The notes: a model not told the origin generated them from the sequence alone. Numbered from the stretch's first letter, positions 1 through 13,300 are shown. The stretch is 64,000 nt of DNA from Macrophomina tecta (GCA_024180945.1 JAKSGN010000006.1:4340001-4404000); one strand, 5' to 3'. A program made the numbers and translations.

Positions 1-288
1 AGCAATTCTCTTCTGGCATCGTATCGAGAACGTGAGATGAAGTTCCGGTGATGTTTTCGGCACGATGGCCGACGATTTTACGTCAATGACAGGGATGTGG
101 GGGAACGAGGTGTCACGAGTCATGCGAAGTCTGGGGAAGCCGAGGTCTCTTTCACATGCGCAACCCGCCGGGCGCTGGTCGCGACAACATCATCATCCAT
201 CCGAGCATTCCCCCGGAAAGCATGCGACGCCGCCCAGCTCAAGTCCCGTCCTGCCTGATGCCCCGCTGAGCCAGGCTCCTCTCCTAAC
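1..288. other. Upstream of the PXA2-type gene
   Basis: This short leading stretch ends at the ATG of the ABC transporter at 289. Only overlapping non-conserved reading frames are visible. It probably holds the promoter and 5' UTR of that gene. Confidence 0.4.
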
Positions 289-2562
289 ATGGCCGCCCAG
301 TCGAAGCTCCTGCCCTCGGATCGCTCGCTCAAGGGAATCGTCAACGAGCTCACCTCCCTCTATCTCAAGCATCGGACACGTATCTCGCGCGCCGTCTACC
401 TCACCCTTTTCGTTGCCCTGATCAATCGCATACGCATAGCCATCTCCGAGCAGAAAGCTGCATCTGCCCGCCAGGCCGAAGCCCGAAGGAAGCCAGGAAC
501 AGGATCGACTGAAGGCGAAGCCACTTCGCGCAAGAAGGTTGAGCTGAACCGCGAGTTCTTCAAGAACCTCTTCCGGCTCTTGAAGATCGTGATTCCCGGA
601 TGGAGGAGTAAGGAGCTGCGGCTGCTCATAAGCCATACCATCTTTCTCGTGCTCCGGACGCTCATCAGTCTCTATGTGGCGGAACTGGATGGGCGGCTGG
701 TGAGCAACTTGGTCAGAGGGAGGGGCAAAGACTTCTTGACTGGGCTCGTATGGTGGATGGTCGTGGCCATTCCTGCGACTTTCACGAACTCCATGGTGAG
801 GAATCCTTTACCAGTCTCTGGATGAACACGCTAATCATGCCCTAGCTTTCCTACCACCAATGCAAACTCTCCCTACAATACCGCACGCGCCTGACGAACT
901 TCATCCACAACAAATACCTCTCTCAGATGACCTTTTATTCCCTGTCCGCCCTCGATGACCGGATTAAGAATGCAGATCAATTGATCACCGTCGACGTCGC
1001 CAAGTTCTCCAACAGCCTTGCCGAGCTGTACTCAAACATCGCGAAGCCGGTTCTGGATATGGTAATCTACAACTACTCGTTATCGCGGAGTGTCGGTGGC
1101 GAGGGTCTTTTTGCCATGAGTTTGATCGTCCAGCTGTCGGCCAGTGTGATGCGAGCCCTCACACCACCGTTTGGAAAATACGTTGCAGAAGAAGCGCGTC
1201 TGGAGGGAGAATTTCGATTCCACCACTCGAGACTGATAGACTACAGCGAAGAGGTGGCACTCTACTCTGGGCATGAGGCAGAGAAAGATACATTGGACAA
1301 AGGTTATTTCACACTGATCAAGCACGTGAACCGGATATTGAGGAGAAGGTTTTACCATGGCTTCATGGAGGACTTTGTCATCAAATATTTCTGGGGAGCG
1401 TTGGGATTGATGTTGTGCAGCGTCCCGGTCTTTTTCAAGATTCCGGGCGTTGCAGGCAACAATATGGGAGACCGCACTGAAAGTAAGTGCAAAGGCAGAT
1501 ATCGGCAGACTCTCCCGTGCTGACCGTGCAATCGCAGGCTTCGTCACAAACCGCAGAATGCTCCTTAGTTCATCAGACGCCTTCGGCCGCCTCATGTTCT
1601 CGTACAAGGAGATCATGGAGCTCGCAGGTTATACCGCCCGCGTTTCCACTCTTCTCGACGTTATGGATGAGATTCAAGCCGGCCGTTTTGAGAAAAAGCT
1701 GGTGTCTTCCGCAGATACGGAAGAAAATGCGGCAGTATTGCGCGGGAGAGGACAGGTCTCCGAAGGCGAGGACATCGAATTCGTGGATGTCCCTATTGTC
1801 TCTCCCAACGGTGATGTACTGGTCCGCAAACTCAGCTTCACGGTCAAGCCCGGCGATCACTTGCTCATCGTCGGCCCCAACGGATGTGGAAAGTCCTCGC
1901 TCTTCCGTATCCTGGGTGGTCTGTGGCCGGTTTATGGTGGGAACGTCAGGAAGCCTCCGTTCGAGGATATTTTCTACATTCCTCAGCGACCGTATCTGTC
2001 GAGAGGCACTCTCCGCCAGCAGATCATCTACCCGGATGGATTGCGGGAGATGCGTGACAAGGGTGTCACAGACACGGACCTACTCCGCATCCTCTCTGTT
2101 GTGGAGATCGAGTCAATTGTCGATCGCCCAGGAGGTTGGGATGCAGAGCAGGAATGGACAGACGTCTTGTCCGGCGGCCTCCAACAGCGTGTTGCCATGG
2201 CCAGGCTTTTCTACCACGCGCCCAAGTACGCCATCCTTGACGAGTGTACCAGCAGCGTTACGCTCGAGATCGAAAAAGTCATGTACGACGAGGCGAAGCG
2301 CTTGGGCATCACCTTGATGACTGTCAGCCATCGCCGAAGCTTGTGGAAGTATCACACAAACATTCTCCAGTTCGATGGGCAAGGCCACTACGTCTTCACG
2401 AAGCTAGATGCAGAGAGGAGACTGCAGCTTGAAGAGTAAGTCCTCTCAGAACTAACAATGAAGGAGCTATGCTAACAATGCTATAGTGAGAAGGAGGAGT
2501 TGGAGCTGCAGCTTCGCGCCGTTCCAGATATCGAGAAGCGGATTGCTGAGTTGACGGCTTGA
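289..2562 (+). CDS. PXA2: Peroxisomal fatty-acyl ABC half-transporter (ABCD family, PXA2 type)
   Basis: This is a peroxisomal ABC half-transporter of the adrenoleukodystrophy (ABCD) family, which imports long-chain acyl-CoA into peroxisomes for beta-oxidation, normally as a PXA1/PXA2 heterodimer. Four exons can be read: 289-795, 846-1482, 1538-2435 and 2487-2562, giving about 705 residues. The N-terminal half carries the membrane domain with the family's EAA-like motif ([11 protein letters not shown]). The C-terminal half is the nucleotide-binding domain: Walker [10 protein letters not shown] at about residue 494, signature LSGG at about 593, and Walker B YAILDE. The signature reads LSGGLQQR. 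The length fits the shorter PXA2-type partner of filamentous fungi better than the longer PXA1. Which partner it is remains an inference; the ABCD family is clear. Confidence 0.88.
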
Positions 2563-3213
2563 TCCGTCACGAATTGTCTCAACTTGTGCTGAAGCGTGTT
2601 GATTTGTTGCTTCGAATTCGAGCTGCTCGACATACCTGGAGGAAGAGCATTAACGGCGTTATCAGCGAGATCTGAACAGGTACTGGGTCCAGAATGGCGC
2701 AGGGTAGGATACATGTTTAGTTACTGCGGTGGAATACGGATGATAAACAGTAGACAAAGAAATTATTTGCTGGTATTTCTCTTCGATTATTTCGACCACT
2801 ATGTAATTCATTCCTTTCGAAATACCTTGAGAGAGGATGTAAACCACGGCTTCGCAGTATATTGCCGCCGTGAGCGAGTCACGTGCCGTCGATCAATAGC
2901 GCGACTCTGGAACGCGTCGAAAGCTCGGGGTAGGTTGTTTGTGGATTGACCTCATCCCACAACAGCTCCCTTCAACCACCGCTAACCCTGTAGGGCCATG
3001 ATACGGCCGCCGTTACAGCACCGATAATCCATCGAGCTCGCTGTCGGCCGTACTCACCATTTCTCGCCCGCGCGACGTGGCCGTTCCCCCATCTCAAAGA
3101 GAACACATCGGCATCAAATGCACAGCTCGTAGTTCGCCGCCAGAAGCGAAACGACGACGCATCGAATTCGCTAGCGCTTCTCCACCCACGCATCTATCCT
3201 CACCGCATTCGCA
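2563..3213. other. Intergenic: PXA2 3' side and p150Glued promoter
   Basis: The stretch separates two genes on the same strand. I see no conserved reading frame, RNA gene or repeat in it. Confidence 0.4.
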
Positions 3214-6200
3214 ATGGGGGACGCCAACCTCAAGGTCGGCCAGATCATTGAGCTCAATGACGGCCGCATCGGAATTATTCGCTTCGTCGGTGAGACCGCC
3301 TTCGCTGACGGCCTCTGGGTCGGTGTGGAGTTCGACGATCCGTCAGGAAAAAACGATGGCTCGGTACAGGGAACGCGGTATTTCGAGTCGAAACCCGGCC
3401 ATGGAATGTTCTTGCGGCCTATGGGCGTTGCCCGCATCATAGAGGAGCCGAAGCCCAAGGCGCCGACCAGGCCGCCTGCTGGGCGAGTCGCTGCGCCCGG
3501 AGCTGTGGCTAGGAGGGCAACTGGATCCATAGACCAGGGCAAGGGCAGACCGTCGAGCATGGCGGCGGAGTCTTCGACGCCGAGGCCCAGGATGGGGAGC
3601 AGACCTTCCAGCATTGATACGAAGAGCCCTGCTGCTGGCACAAGGATTGGGGTAAGGCTTCCCTGCCATGACCTTGACAGTATGTGGCTAATTTGTTGTT
3701 TTAGTCACCCACGAAAAGACCTGCAGCCGGCTCGGTATCGCGTCCTCGTCCAAGCATCAGCAGCGGAACCACGGGCACCGCCCCCCCCAGGCGTACATCT
3801 ACGACTTCGACTGGTGCGGCGAAGTCAGCCACGGCATCGGTAGCTACTGCCGCAAAACATACGACACGTCCTTCGATTGGTGGTGCTGGACGCGGCATAG
3901 CTAAACCTGGGGAGAGTGGTCCGGCTAAGACTCCGGCGTCCCGCCCGTCGCTCAATGTTGCGAAGCAACGATCGAGTCCTCCTGTCACATCCAGCCGCAC
4001 CTCAAGCTCGCCATCCGCTCCAGTGGCACAAAGGAGCGTGAGCGCGGTTCAGAAGGACGCTGAGATTAAGGAGCTCCAGACGAAGCTGCGCTTGCTGGAG
4101 CAGAAGCGGGCTGAGGATAGGGAGAAGATTGCGACGTTGGACCGGGTGCAGGAAGAACGGGATAAATTTGAGCAGATCATCCAGAAACTGCAAGCAAAGA
4201 TCCAGCCACTTTCACAAGAGAATAACGAGCTGAAGAAGAACCTGAAAGAGGCTGAATCAAGGCTCGAGCAGGTCGAGGCAATCCAGGCGGAGCATGAGAC
4301 AATCCTTGAGATGGCTACGCTGGACCGCGAGATGGCCGAGGAGCAGGCGGAAGCGTACAAGGCTGATCTCGATGCCGTGAAGCAGCGCCTTGAGGAGCTT
4401 GAACTCGAGAACGAGATTCTCAAGGACGAGAACCAAGAGCTGGGCCAGGAAATGAACCCTGAGGAGAAGACCAGCATGGGATGGCTCCAGATGGAGCGTG
4501 AGAACGAAAGGTTGCGTGAAGCTCTCTTGCGTCTGCGCGACATTACACAGGAGTCCGAGGTAGAACTGCGTGATCAGATTAAGGGCTTGGAAGAAGATGT
4601 CCAGGAGCTCTCTGGTGTCAAAGAACAGTACGAAGAAACTAAGGCCAAGCTCCTGGAAGCCGAGGCAGACATCGAGGACCTACGCCAACAGCTTGACGCT
4701 GCTCTTGGAGCCGAGGAGATGATTGAGGAATTGACCGATAAGAACCTTGCTCTCAACGAATACATCGAACAGCTCAAAGTCACCATTGAGGAACTCGAGA
4801 CGCTCAAGGAGCTCAATGATGAGCTGGAGGTCAACCACGTCGAGAATGAGAAGCAGCTTCAGGAACAGATCGACTTCAAGGACGCCATCATTGCAGACTT
4901 GGGTCGCCGTGCTATGCAACAGGATGAGACTCTTTCAGACCAGGAATACACCATCATGCGCTTCCGCGAGTTGGTCACCAATTTGCAGTCCGACATGGAA
5001 GACATGAGGGCTTCCAAGGAGATCAGCGAGACGCAGGCACAGGATCTAAACAACAGATCGCGGGCGATGATGGACTTAAACAGACAGCTCCAAAACAGCG
5101 CATCCAGCACCAAGATTAAGACCATTGATATGGAACTGCGGAAGCTCGAGGCACAAGAAGCATCCGAGCACCTTTCGATCGTCCAGCTCTTCCTTCCGGA
5201 GGCCTTCCACTCGGAAAGAGAATCTGTCCTTGCACTCCTCCGCTTCAAGCGCATTGGCTTCAAGGCGTCGCTTGTGCACAACTTTGTCAAGGATAAGGTT
5301 TCTGGAGATGCGCCCATCAATGATGAGGACATCTTCGAGGCTTGTGACGTCCTCGACAAGCTCACCTGGGTGTCTGCTATGTGCGATAGGTTTGTTACTG
5401 CCATTTCTACCTGCTCTTTGGACCAGTTCGCTAGATTCGAGGGCACTCTGTACGAGCTCGAGCCCGTTGAGCGCGCTCTCAATGGCTACATCGACGCTCT
5501 CAAGAGAGATGAGCTCAAGGAGAAGCAGGTTGCGGAGGAGCTTCATCGGTAAGTTAAATGCGGCCCTGCTGATCAAAATTTTTGTCTAATGGTTGCTTAG
5601 GTCTATCGCTGTCATGTCCCATCTTGCCGAGACCCACCTTGGTGACGGCCTCGAGGGCTATGCACATGATATTGTCATGCGTACATTGCTCATGCAGAGT
5701 CACCTGGAGACCACTGCAGCTGCCTTGATGCTAGTCAAGGGAGAGGTGCAAACTCGTATTCCCTCGTCAGGCGAGGATGAATACGACGGTGTCGATCGTT
5801 TTGTATCCAAGACCGAGGAGATGATTGCGCAGTCTCGTAGCGCGAAGGTCATCATCGGAAAGGCTCTGCGTACTCTGCAGGAGCTCAAGGCTCGCTCGCT
5901 CACCCTGCAGAATGACACTCTGAACTCTTTCGAAGAGTGCCAAGATGCTTCTGATGACCTTGCACGCTACGTCAGGAAGATGGGTGAGATGGTGTTCCAA
6001 CTGCTACATGAGGACACCCGGACGGATCCCATAACTGTTAGCGAAGTTCGCAACGTCATGTTCAAAGCCTCTGAGGATGTATTCTCCGTCTCAGAGTCCG
6101 ATATGTACGCCACGTTCGCTGCCAGGCTCCGTAAACTTAGCGAGGATCTTACCGAGCTTGTCAACATCACATCCGATCTCGAGCTTACGGTTGAGTTCGA

Positions 6201-7128
6201 GAAGCACCCTGCGCCTTGGGTTCTGCGGTCAAAGGAGCTTCAAGACAGCAAGATCGTCTCCGTGGACACGGAGGAGGAGGTTCGTCGCCTCAAGGAGGAG
6301 GTGCACGCCAGGTCGATGCAGATTAAGCTGCAGGAACAGAAGCACGAAGAGGCCACGGTCAAGATCGAACTCCTTGAGAGCCGCACGCGCGACGCTTCTA
6401 AGAAGGCGCAGCGCATCACGGAGCTGGAAAAGAAGATTGAGGAGAACAAGAACCGCGAGAAGCAGCTGGCCGAAGCCCTCGAAACGCAGGTCCGCGACCT
6501 GGCGGCGCTCGAGACGGAGAAGGAGAAGTGGAAGACGCAGGCCGAGCAGGCAAAGGCCATCGAAGCCGCCGTCGGTGGCGAAGGGAGACGCAACTCTGGC
6601 GGCGAGAAGACGGTCGCCACGAAGCGCGAGATTGACGCCCTCAAGACGGACATCAGGTACCTGGAAGCGGCCAACCGCTTCTTGCGGCACTCGAATAAGC
6701 GCGAGCACATCACGAAAGTGGCAGCAACCACGTCGTGGCTGCGGGCGCCCCTTGCACCGCCGAGCAAGGCCGCTGCATCGGCGTCGGAGAGCGCACAGCA
6801 GACTGCCGACGCGATGCCAAGGCGTAGGCTGGCGGCGCTGCAGGAGATCACGAACTTGCCTACGGTGGCGAAGCTGGTGAACTTGAAGGACGCGGAGGAA
6901 AGTGAGGAAAGCGAGAATGAGAGGGAGAGTGGCAAGTCAAGGAGCAAGCTGCGCTGGCGCCCGATGAAGAGCACGCCGCAGTGGCAACTCAGCGAGCAGG
7001 AGGTCAGGAGGGCGGAAGCATGGGATGCGCTGTGGAGTAGTCAGGGGATGCTGGGTGGATTTTACGGGGACGACGGGATGGATACGCCGTGGAGTGTGAG
7101 TACGGGAGCTGTGGGGATAGTTTCGTGA
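3214..7128 (+). CDS. NIP100: Dynactin large subunit p150Glued
   Basis: This is the p150Glued subunit of dynactin, the dynein activator that binds microtubules and cargo (Neurospora ro-3, Aspergillus nudM). Three exons, 3214-3651, 3705-5548 and 5601-7128, give about 1269 residues, close to the family length. An N-terminal CAP-Gly domain (about residues 8-75) contains the GKNDGS groove motif that binds tubulin and EB1 tails. A Ser/Thr/Ala/Pro-rich basic linker follows to about residue 255. A long acidic coiled coil runs from about 260 to 630 (dynein-binding CC1), then the globular dynactin domain, then a second coiled coil at about 985-1080. The start is fixed by the CAP-Gly domain beginning six residues after the ATG. 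Both introns are about 50 bases with canonical ends. The yeast-style symbol is used only as an orthologue label. Confidence 0.93.
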
Positions 7129-7471
7129 GAATTAGGGAGAGAGATGAGAGGCGGATGTATGATATGATACCCAGTGAGGTTCTTGTTACGAAGTGATGAT
7201 TGAGGAATGAAAAGTTGGTTTATGAGTATGGTTTCCTCCTGCAACATTTTGGAGTGCTGAGCTCGCCTGTTGGGTCTGACCTTCTCGAGGCACGAAAGCT
7301 AGTGATACTAATTGAATCCTGCTGCTTTCACTAGCAAGACATGAGCGTGAGGATCGAGTAGTGTAAACCCCGGGGTCCGTGCGCAGACTTATCGATACCG
7401 CACTTTTTTTACTTGGATGCAGCAACAACGCGCCAACCGATTCCTCCGCACGCCTCGCCGCGAAGAGCAAG
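7129..7471. other. Intergenic: RRP12 promoter
   Basis: This is the short gap between two genes on the same strand. No conserved frame or repeat is visible, and it presumably carries the RRP12 promoter. Confidence 0.4.
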
Positions 7472-10400
7472 ATGAGTCTGAACGAGAGACTCGACAAGAT
7501 CCGCTCCTCGCCGAAGCTGCAAAACCAGCAGCAGGTCAGCGCCCTACTCTCCCTCGAACCTTGTTGTCCGACTGACTTTTCCCTCTCCAGACGGCGGTGG
7601 TTCTCTCCGCGGTCGAAGACACTCTCCGAGACCAAAAGTCGGAGTTCACCCCCACCGCATACTTCGCAGCCCTTTTGTCGTTGCTTGCCCAATACATCTC
7701 GCCCCAGAAAGGAATTGTCAATAAGGAAGTCGCTACCGCTGTCGTATACCTACTCGACCTTGTCACGCCTCATGTGCCCGCCCCGCTGCTGCGCGCCAAA
7801 TTCTCGCAGATCCTGACCAACCTCGCTCCTGCTCTAACACACCCGGAGGCCGAGGCACCACTGCTGCGCTCGTCAATTGGATGCTTGGAGGGACTGTTGG
7901 TCGTGCAGGATGCGCAGGCTTGGGCGCTGCCCCAGACGCAGGTCTCCCCCCGCAGGGCCGTCGCCGGTCTGCTCACCATCGCCGCTGACCACCGCCCTAA
8001 GGTGCGGAAGCGGGCCCAGGATGCGCTGGCCAAGATGCTGAAGAACCCTCCGCCGAGCCCATCTCTGGACCACCCCGCGGCCGATATGTGTGCGGAGACA
8101 GCGCTGCGCACGCTGAAGGAAATAACGGATGCGGCCGCGAAGAACAAGAAGCACCAGCGCGCCCAGCGGGACGGCCAATCGCACGAGCCTGGACTCATCC
8201 ATGCTCTGCAGTTGATCAAAGTCATCGCCTCGGCTGCGGGAGGATGGCCGAGCAAGAAGATTGACGCGCTGTGCGAGATTCTGCTGAACATTTCGAAGTC
8301 CAGCAATGAGTTTTTGACCATGGCGGCGTTCGAGGTCTTCGAGGTCATCTTCGCCGGTATGACCGACGAGATGTCGTCCGCGAAGCTGCCGCGCCTCCTG
8401 GAAGTTATCGGAGAGCTTCAGCCGTCTCAGAACGATTCGCAACTCCTCCCGCCTTGGATCGCCGTGCTCTCGCGCGGGTACGATGTCGCCGCTCAGGTGG
8501 CGCCTGAAGAAACGTTCTACAAGCTGCCGGATCTTTTCGCAATGATGTCCAACTTCCTGGCCTCGCCATCGCACAACATTCGGGTTTCGGCTTCGGAGGG
8601 CATGATTTCGTTCTTGGCAAACTGCATCCCCGATACCGTGCTCCTAGATCCCTCGATAATGGATGAGAAGGTCCTGGAAAAGTTGGCGAAAAATGCGGCG
8701 GACCTACTCAGTGTCAAATATCAGGCTGCGTGGATGGAGGTCTTCAACGTTCTGGGTGCCATGTTTGATGCGCTCCGCTGGAGAGCTGCACCAATTATGA
8801 GAAATGTCGTCGAGACTGTCGGGGGTCTCAGGAGCAACGAATCTTTCATGGGCAAGAAGGAGGCCGACGAGGTTCTTGGGAAGGCGATCAGAGCCATGGG
8901 CCCCGATAATGTCCTGGAATACCTGCCACTGAATCTTCATAAGCCTATCCCAGGTCAGCCCGGACGTGCTTGGCTACTCCCTATTATGAGAGACTATGTG
9001 GCCAACACAAGGCTTCAACATTTCTGTTCTGAATTGGTCCCTCTTAGTGAGGTCATGTTCGGGAGAGTGATGAGCCATGGCGACGCTGAGAAGACAATGG
9101 AGATCAAGATCTTCGAAACCGTCGTGCATCAGATTTGGGCCACCCTTCCCGGATACTGCGACCTTCCTTTGGACCTGCGGTCTGCTTTCACAGAGGAAAC
9201 TAAATTACCCGAGATGATCGCGCAACTCCTCTATTCGCAAGTCGAGCTGCGAACGGATCTTTGCAGAGCACTACAAAACCTGGTGGAGTCAAATAAGGCC
9301 ATTGCGGAGATTGAGGGCGAGGAAGACCTCGTGGCACAGTCCAGGGTTTCCAAGGTGGACGCTCAAGAGAACCTGAATCATCTTGCTGGTTTGGCGCCGA
9401 GCTACCTCGGCGCTCTCTTCAACGTATACAACACTACTCTCCCTCAGTCGCGGGGCAACATCTTGAACTGTATCGGTGCCTACCTCAGTATTACTCCAGC
9501 TGACAAGCTCGTGGTTACCTTTGATGAGGTCTCGAGGAAGCTCGAAGCATCCTTGAGTGAAAGCAAGCCTCAAACCCAGAAGACTAAGCAACGAGGGGAG
9601 AACACCAACGAAATGCCTCCGGAAAGTCACACGTTGATGGATCTCGTAATCACAATGTCAATTTACCTGCCCAGGGAGAGTTTCGCCGCTCTTTTCAACA
9701 TTGCAGCCGTTATGATTAACAAGGATGACGATCCCCAGCTGCAGAAGAAAGCTTATAAGCTCATCCCACGTCTGGCAGAATCCGATTCAGGCAGGACAGC
9801 TCTGAAGGATCGGAACGCTGAGCTTCAGCAATTACTTCTCAGCAGTGCTCCCAAAGCAACCGGTCCTGCAAAGCGCGATCGTTTGGCCGCTCTCGCGCAG
9901 GTTGTTGAGTACCTCGATGACTCTGATTTACATTTCATCCCCTCTATTCTGTCCGAAGTCGTCATGGGTTGCAAGGAAGTCAACGAGAAGGCGAGAACAG
10001 CAGCATTTGACCTGCTCGTTCTCATGGGCGAGAGGATGCAGCAGGGTGGTACCGTCGTGCAGTCCAAGATTCCTCTAATGGATGAAAGCGCACCAACCGT
10101 GCCCGCCAGTCTTGAGGAATACGTTACGATGATGTCCGCTGGTCTTGCAGGCTCAACACCGCACATGATCAGCGCGTCCATCACCGGCATCACGCGCATC
10201 CTGTACGAGTTCCGCACTTCACTACCCGACGCCGTCATTACCGACCTTGTCCAGACCATGGATCTCTTCCTCACATCGGCCAACCGTGAAATTGTGCGGT
10301 CGGTGCTCGGCTTCGTGAAGGTCTCGGTCATCTCCCTGCCCGGCTCCCTCATGCTACCTCGCCTGCAGTCGCTCATTCCAAACCTGCTGGTGTGGAGTCA

Positions 10401-11313
10401 CGAGCACAAGGGCCACTTCAAGGCCAAGGTCAAGCACATCTTCGAGCGCATGATCCGTCGCTTCGGCGTCGAGGTGGTCGAGCGGAACACGCCCGAGAGC
10501 GACCGCAAGCTAGTCGCCAACATCCGCAAGACACACAACCGCCAGAAGCGCAAGAAAGAGGAGGCGGCCGCGGGTGGCGCCGACGGAGAGCAGTCCAACA
10601 AACCGGAGAAGCGCCGCAGCAAGTTCGAGAGCGAGTACGATGAGGCCGTGTACGGCTCGGAAGACGATTCGGACGATTCTGGATCCGATGTCAGCGATGA
10701 TGAGGCCATGGGCCGTAGCGGCGGCCGCAAGAAGGCCAAGGCTAGCGGCGGCGCGTACATCATCGAGGACGAGGACGAACCGCTCGACTTGCTCGACCGC
10801 AAGGCTCTCGGTAATGTCTCCTCTACTAAGCCGCTCAAGGGCCGCGCTGCGGCGCAGCAGCAGCAGAGAACGAAGGCGAAGGTCGATCTTGATGGTAAAT
10901 TGCTGCTCGGCGACTCAAGCGATGAAGACGACGATATGGTGCTCGATGGCGGCGATGGTGCGGCCAGCTTGGAAGCGGGCATCAATGCGTATGTTAGCGC
11001 GATCAAGGGTCAGGATACAGGCGCGAGGAGGGGTCGGGGCGGAAAGATTAAGTTCTCGAATCGGAAGAGGAGTGGTGATGATGGTGGCGATGAGATGGAG
11101 GTCGACGAGGCGGAGGTCGCGGAGAAATTGAAGGGCGGGAAGCAGCAGCAGCAGAGGAAACCGCTTGGTGGTGGGAGAGTTGGTGGTGGTGGTGGTGGTG
11201 GTGGACGGGGCCGTGGGTTTGGCAAGACGAGGGGTGGGAGGATCGATAAGGGTGGGAGAGGTGGCGGTGGTGGGTTTAGAGGTGGGAGAGGTGGGAGGGG
11301 TGGCAGGAGATGA
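7472..11313 (+). CDS. RRP12: RRP12-like ribosome biogenesis protein
   Basis: RRP12 is a HEAT-repeat karyopherin-like factor needed for maturation and nuclear export of pre-40S and pre-60S particles. A 63-base first exon (7472-7534) is joined over a 56-base intron to 7591-11313, giving about 1261 residues. Most of the protein is helical repeats covering the NUC173 region. The C-terminal third carries the conserved stretch FERMIRRFGVEVVERN followed by a strongly basic segment, acidic and serine-rich tracts, and the GGKIKFSNRKR block typical of RRP12. The tail (about the last 55 residues) is almost pure Gly and Arg, an RGG-type RNA-binding tail. The second exon is open further upstream, but the first exon supplies the usual short Met-Ser-Leu start. 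Confidence 0.92.
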
Positions 11314-11531
11314 TGAATGAAGGGTTGGGACTGGGCTTATTTTGGGTGATGGGCGTCTGGTTGGTGGTAAAAGTAGTTTTGTAGTGTTTTAACCCCTTTT
11401 CTCTTTTTCGTTTTTTCCCGTGAAATTGCAGAATACCATGCTTCGCTGCTTCTTTTTTCTTGTTTGGCCTTGCTTGTCCCTAAAATGGGCACCTCTGTCG
11501 AAGGGCCGGTCATGATTAAATGCGGTGGAAA

Positions 11532-11563
<32 letters not shown>

Positions 11564-12302
11564 AGGAAATTGGACATGGGGTTCTACAAGAACAAGTTTC
11601 AGATGTTCAGTAACGAGACCGAAGTTACCGGTGACTTTGTTTAGCCGATGCAGTGCTAGAAGGCAGAGAAGATATTTTCAAAGTGGCACCGCCGTTGTCC
11701 CAAACCAACCCGGAGCCGTCCTTCAATAACGCCGCCCCTGGCCGCGAACCGCTATGAGAACCATTTCAAATAGCTCCGGTTGAAGCATCACCAGCAAGCC
11801 TAAGGACTTACGTATTCTTTTTCCTCCTACAGTTTCAATTTGGTGTGTCCAGCCCCGACCTGCAGACCTTCCCTGGAGTATGGGCAATTGGTATGCCTGA
11901 GCTGGATATAGGCGTGCATGAATCGATTAAGGGTGGAAGAGAGCAGTTTAGTCAATGAAAGATATTTGTCTATCAATTGAGTTTACGTTGCAGCGATCAA
12001 TTGTGGTAAAGATAATGCATGTGCGGAGCTATTGTTCGTTCGATAGGCCTTGACGAATATTCTATATATGAACTTGGAGGCAACGGCCCAATCGCATGCC
12101 TTCGGTGGAGATCATGATGCTCTAGGGAATGGTAAAAGAAATGGTCTCACTTGGCTTGCACAAATACATTACAGACGATCCTGATAAAGGTTCACTGCGG
12201 CATTCTGTATGTTACAAGATTCTTGGCCGCGATGTCTATTGCACGTGCTACCGCGACCTTACTACTACCAAAGACGAACCGGGTTGGCTAAAGGGATTCC
12301 AT
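11314..12302. other. Convergent intergenic region with AT microsatellite
   Basis: This stretch lies between the 3' ends of RRP12 (plus) and COX12 (minus). It holds an (AT)n tract at about 11531-11564 and otherwise nothing I can assign. Confidence 0.5.
11531..11564. repeat. (AT)n microsatellite
   Basis: An almost uninterrupted run of AT dinucleotides, broken once by a C, lies in the 3' region of RRP12. Confidence 0.9.
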
Positions 12303-12989
12303 CTATTGGTCAAGGCGGACGGGGAAGGTGCCGTTCTCTGCAGGATGTGGTCAGTACCGAACCTGCCATGAAATGCTGCGTGAATGTACTCACCACGCTG
12401 ATCGTTCCAGCGCTCGACCCAAGCGCTGGGGCACAGCGACCTGTAGGCGAGGAGGAACTGATGGTGTTGTTAGAATGAAGGCCGACCTCGATATATGGGC
12501 GAAAGGAGATCGGCGTACCTGACGGCAGGGAGCGAAGTCCTCACCCTTGGCGAGAACGCACTTGTGGTAGTCGACGTAGTTCTGCCAGCAGTGCTTGGTC
12601 CTAGGTTGCGCTGTCAGACACACTCTTGTCTCTGCCGTGGACTTCGATGAGGACTCACTGGTTCTGGTTGGGGAAGCGGGCGTCGAAGCCTGTTGCGGTG
12701 CGGCGTGAGCAATGCGGATCATTCTCGTCCCGAAGAGAGCTCTAGCCGATCCAAACGGCCCTCCCCATCATTCCAATGCGTGTTCTGACAAGCTGTACGG
12801 GGCACGACCGGGGATAGCACGAGCGGGCGGGTGTCGGGGAGCTTGGGGTGGGGATGACGTACCGGCTGCAAGGCGTGGTGGGTTAAGGTCAGCGCTGGAT
12901 TCGATCTTTCAACGGACGCACGGGACGGGGCCGAGCTCACCAGTCACGAACTTGAAGGGCTTGGTCTCGCGGTCGTCGGAGTCGGACAT
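12303..12989 (-). CDS. COX12: Cytochrome c oxidase subunit 12 (subunit VIb)
   Basis: This is the intermembrane-space subunit VIb of complex IV, imported and oxidised by the Mia40 route. Exons read on the minus strand are 12989-12941, 12865-12863 (a putative 3-base microexon), 12689-12659, 12600-12519, 12457-12394 and 12337-12303. They give 87 residues, or 86 if the microexon is skipped. The hallmark motifs are present: [15 protein letters not shown], a CX9C pair ([11 protein letters not shown]) and a CX10C pair ([12 protein letters not shown]). The gene is cut into six pieces within 687 bases, which is dense for this window. It shares a 311-base upstream region with the divergent NDUFA4-like gene, suggesting co-regulation of two respiratory-chain genes. 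The identity is secure; only the microexon is uncertain. Confidence 0.93.
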
Positions 12990-13300
12990 GGTGGCGATGT
13001 GGAATTGGAGCGGCTGCGGGGGGCGGTTGGATAGCAGTGGTTGCGATGCAGGTGCGGCGGAAGGGTGGTAATTCGGCGATGGTGGTTCGATGGAGCGCGC
13101 AAAGACAGCAGCGCGGCAACTTCCGGGCTGCAGCTCCCACCGCCCGCCCGGCCAAGGGAGCCTCAAGGAAAGACGCCTGGCCTTGGCGTGCAGCTGCTGG
13201 CCCGAGAAGACCTCCAAGCATCAAACCTCCCTTCTTCGCATCCACCACCTCCACCAGAGCCGACCCTCTCCACTCCTCCAGCCAGCACGACCTCGCCGCC
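12990..13300. promoter_or_regulatory. Bidirectional promoter region, COX12 / NDUFA4-like gene
   Basis: The 311 bases lie between the start codons of two divergent genes for small respiratory-chain proteins. Both promoters must lie here or overlap the genes. I could not pick out a definite factor site. Confidence 0.5.

Noticed and set aside
12129..12371. 80-codon plus-strand frame downstream of RRP12
   Set aside because: Its right end lies opposite the last COX12 exon and intron, and the translation has no family resemblance.
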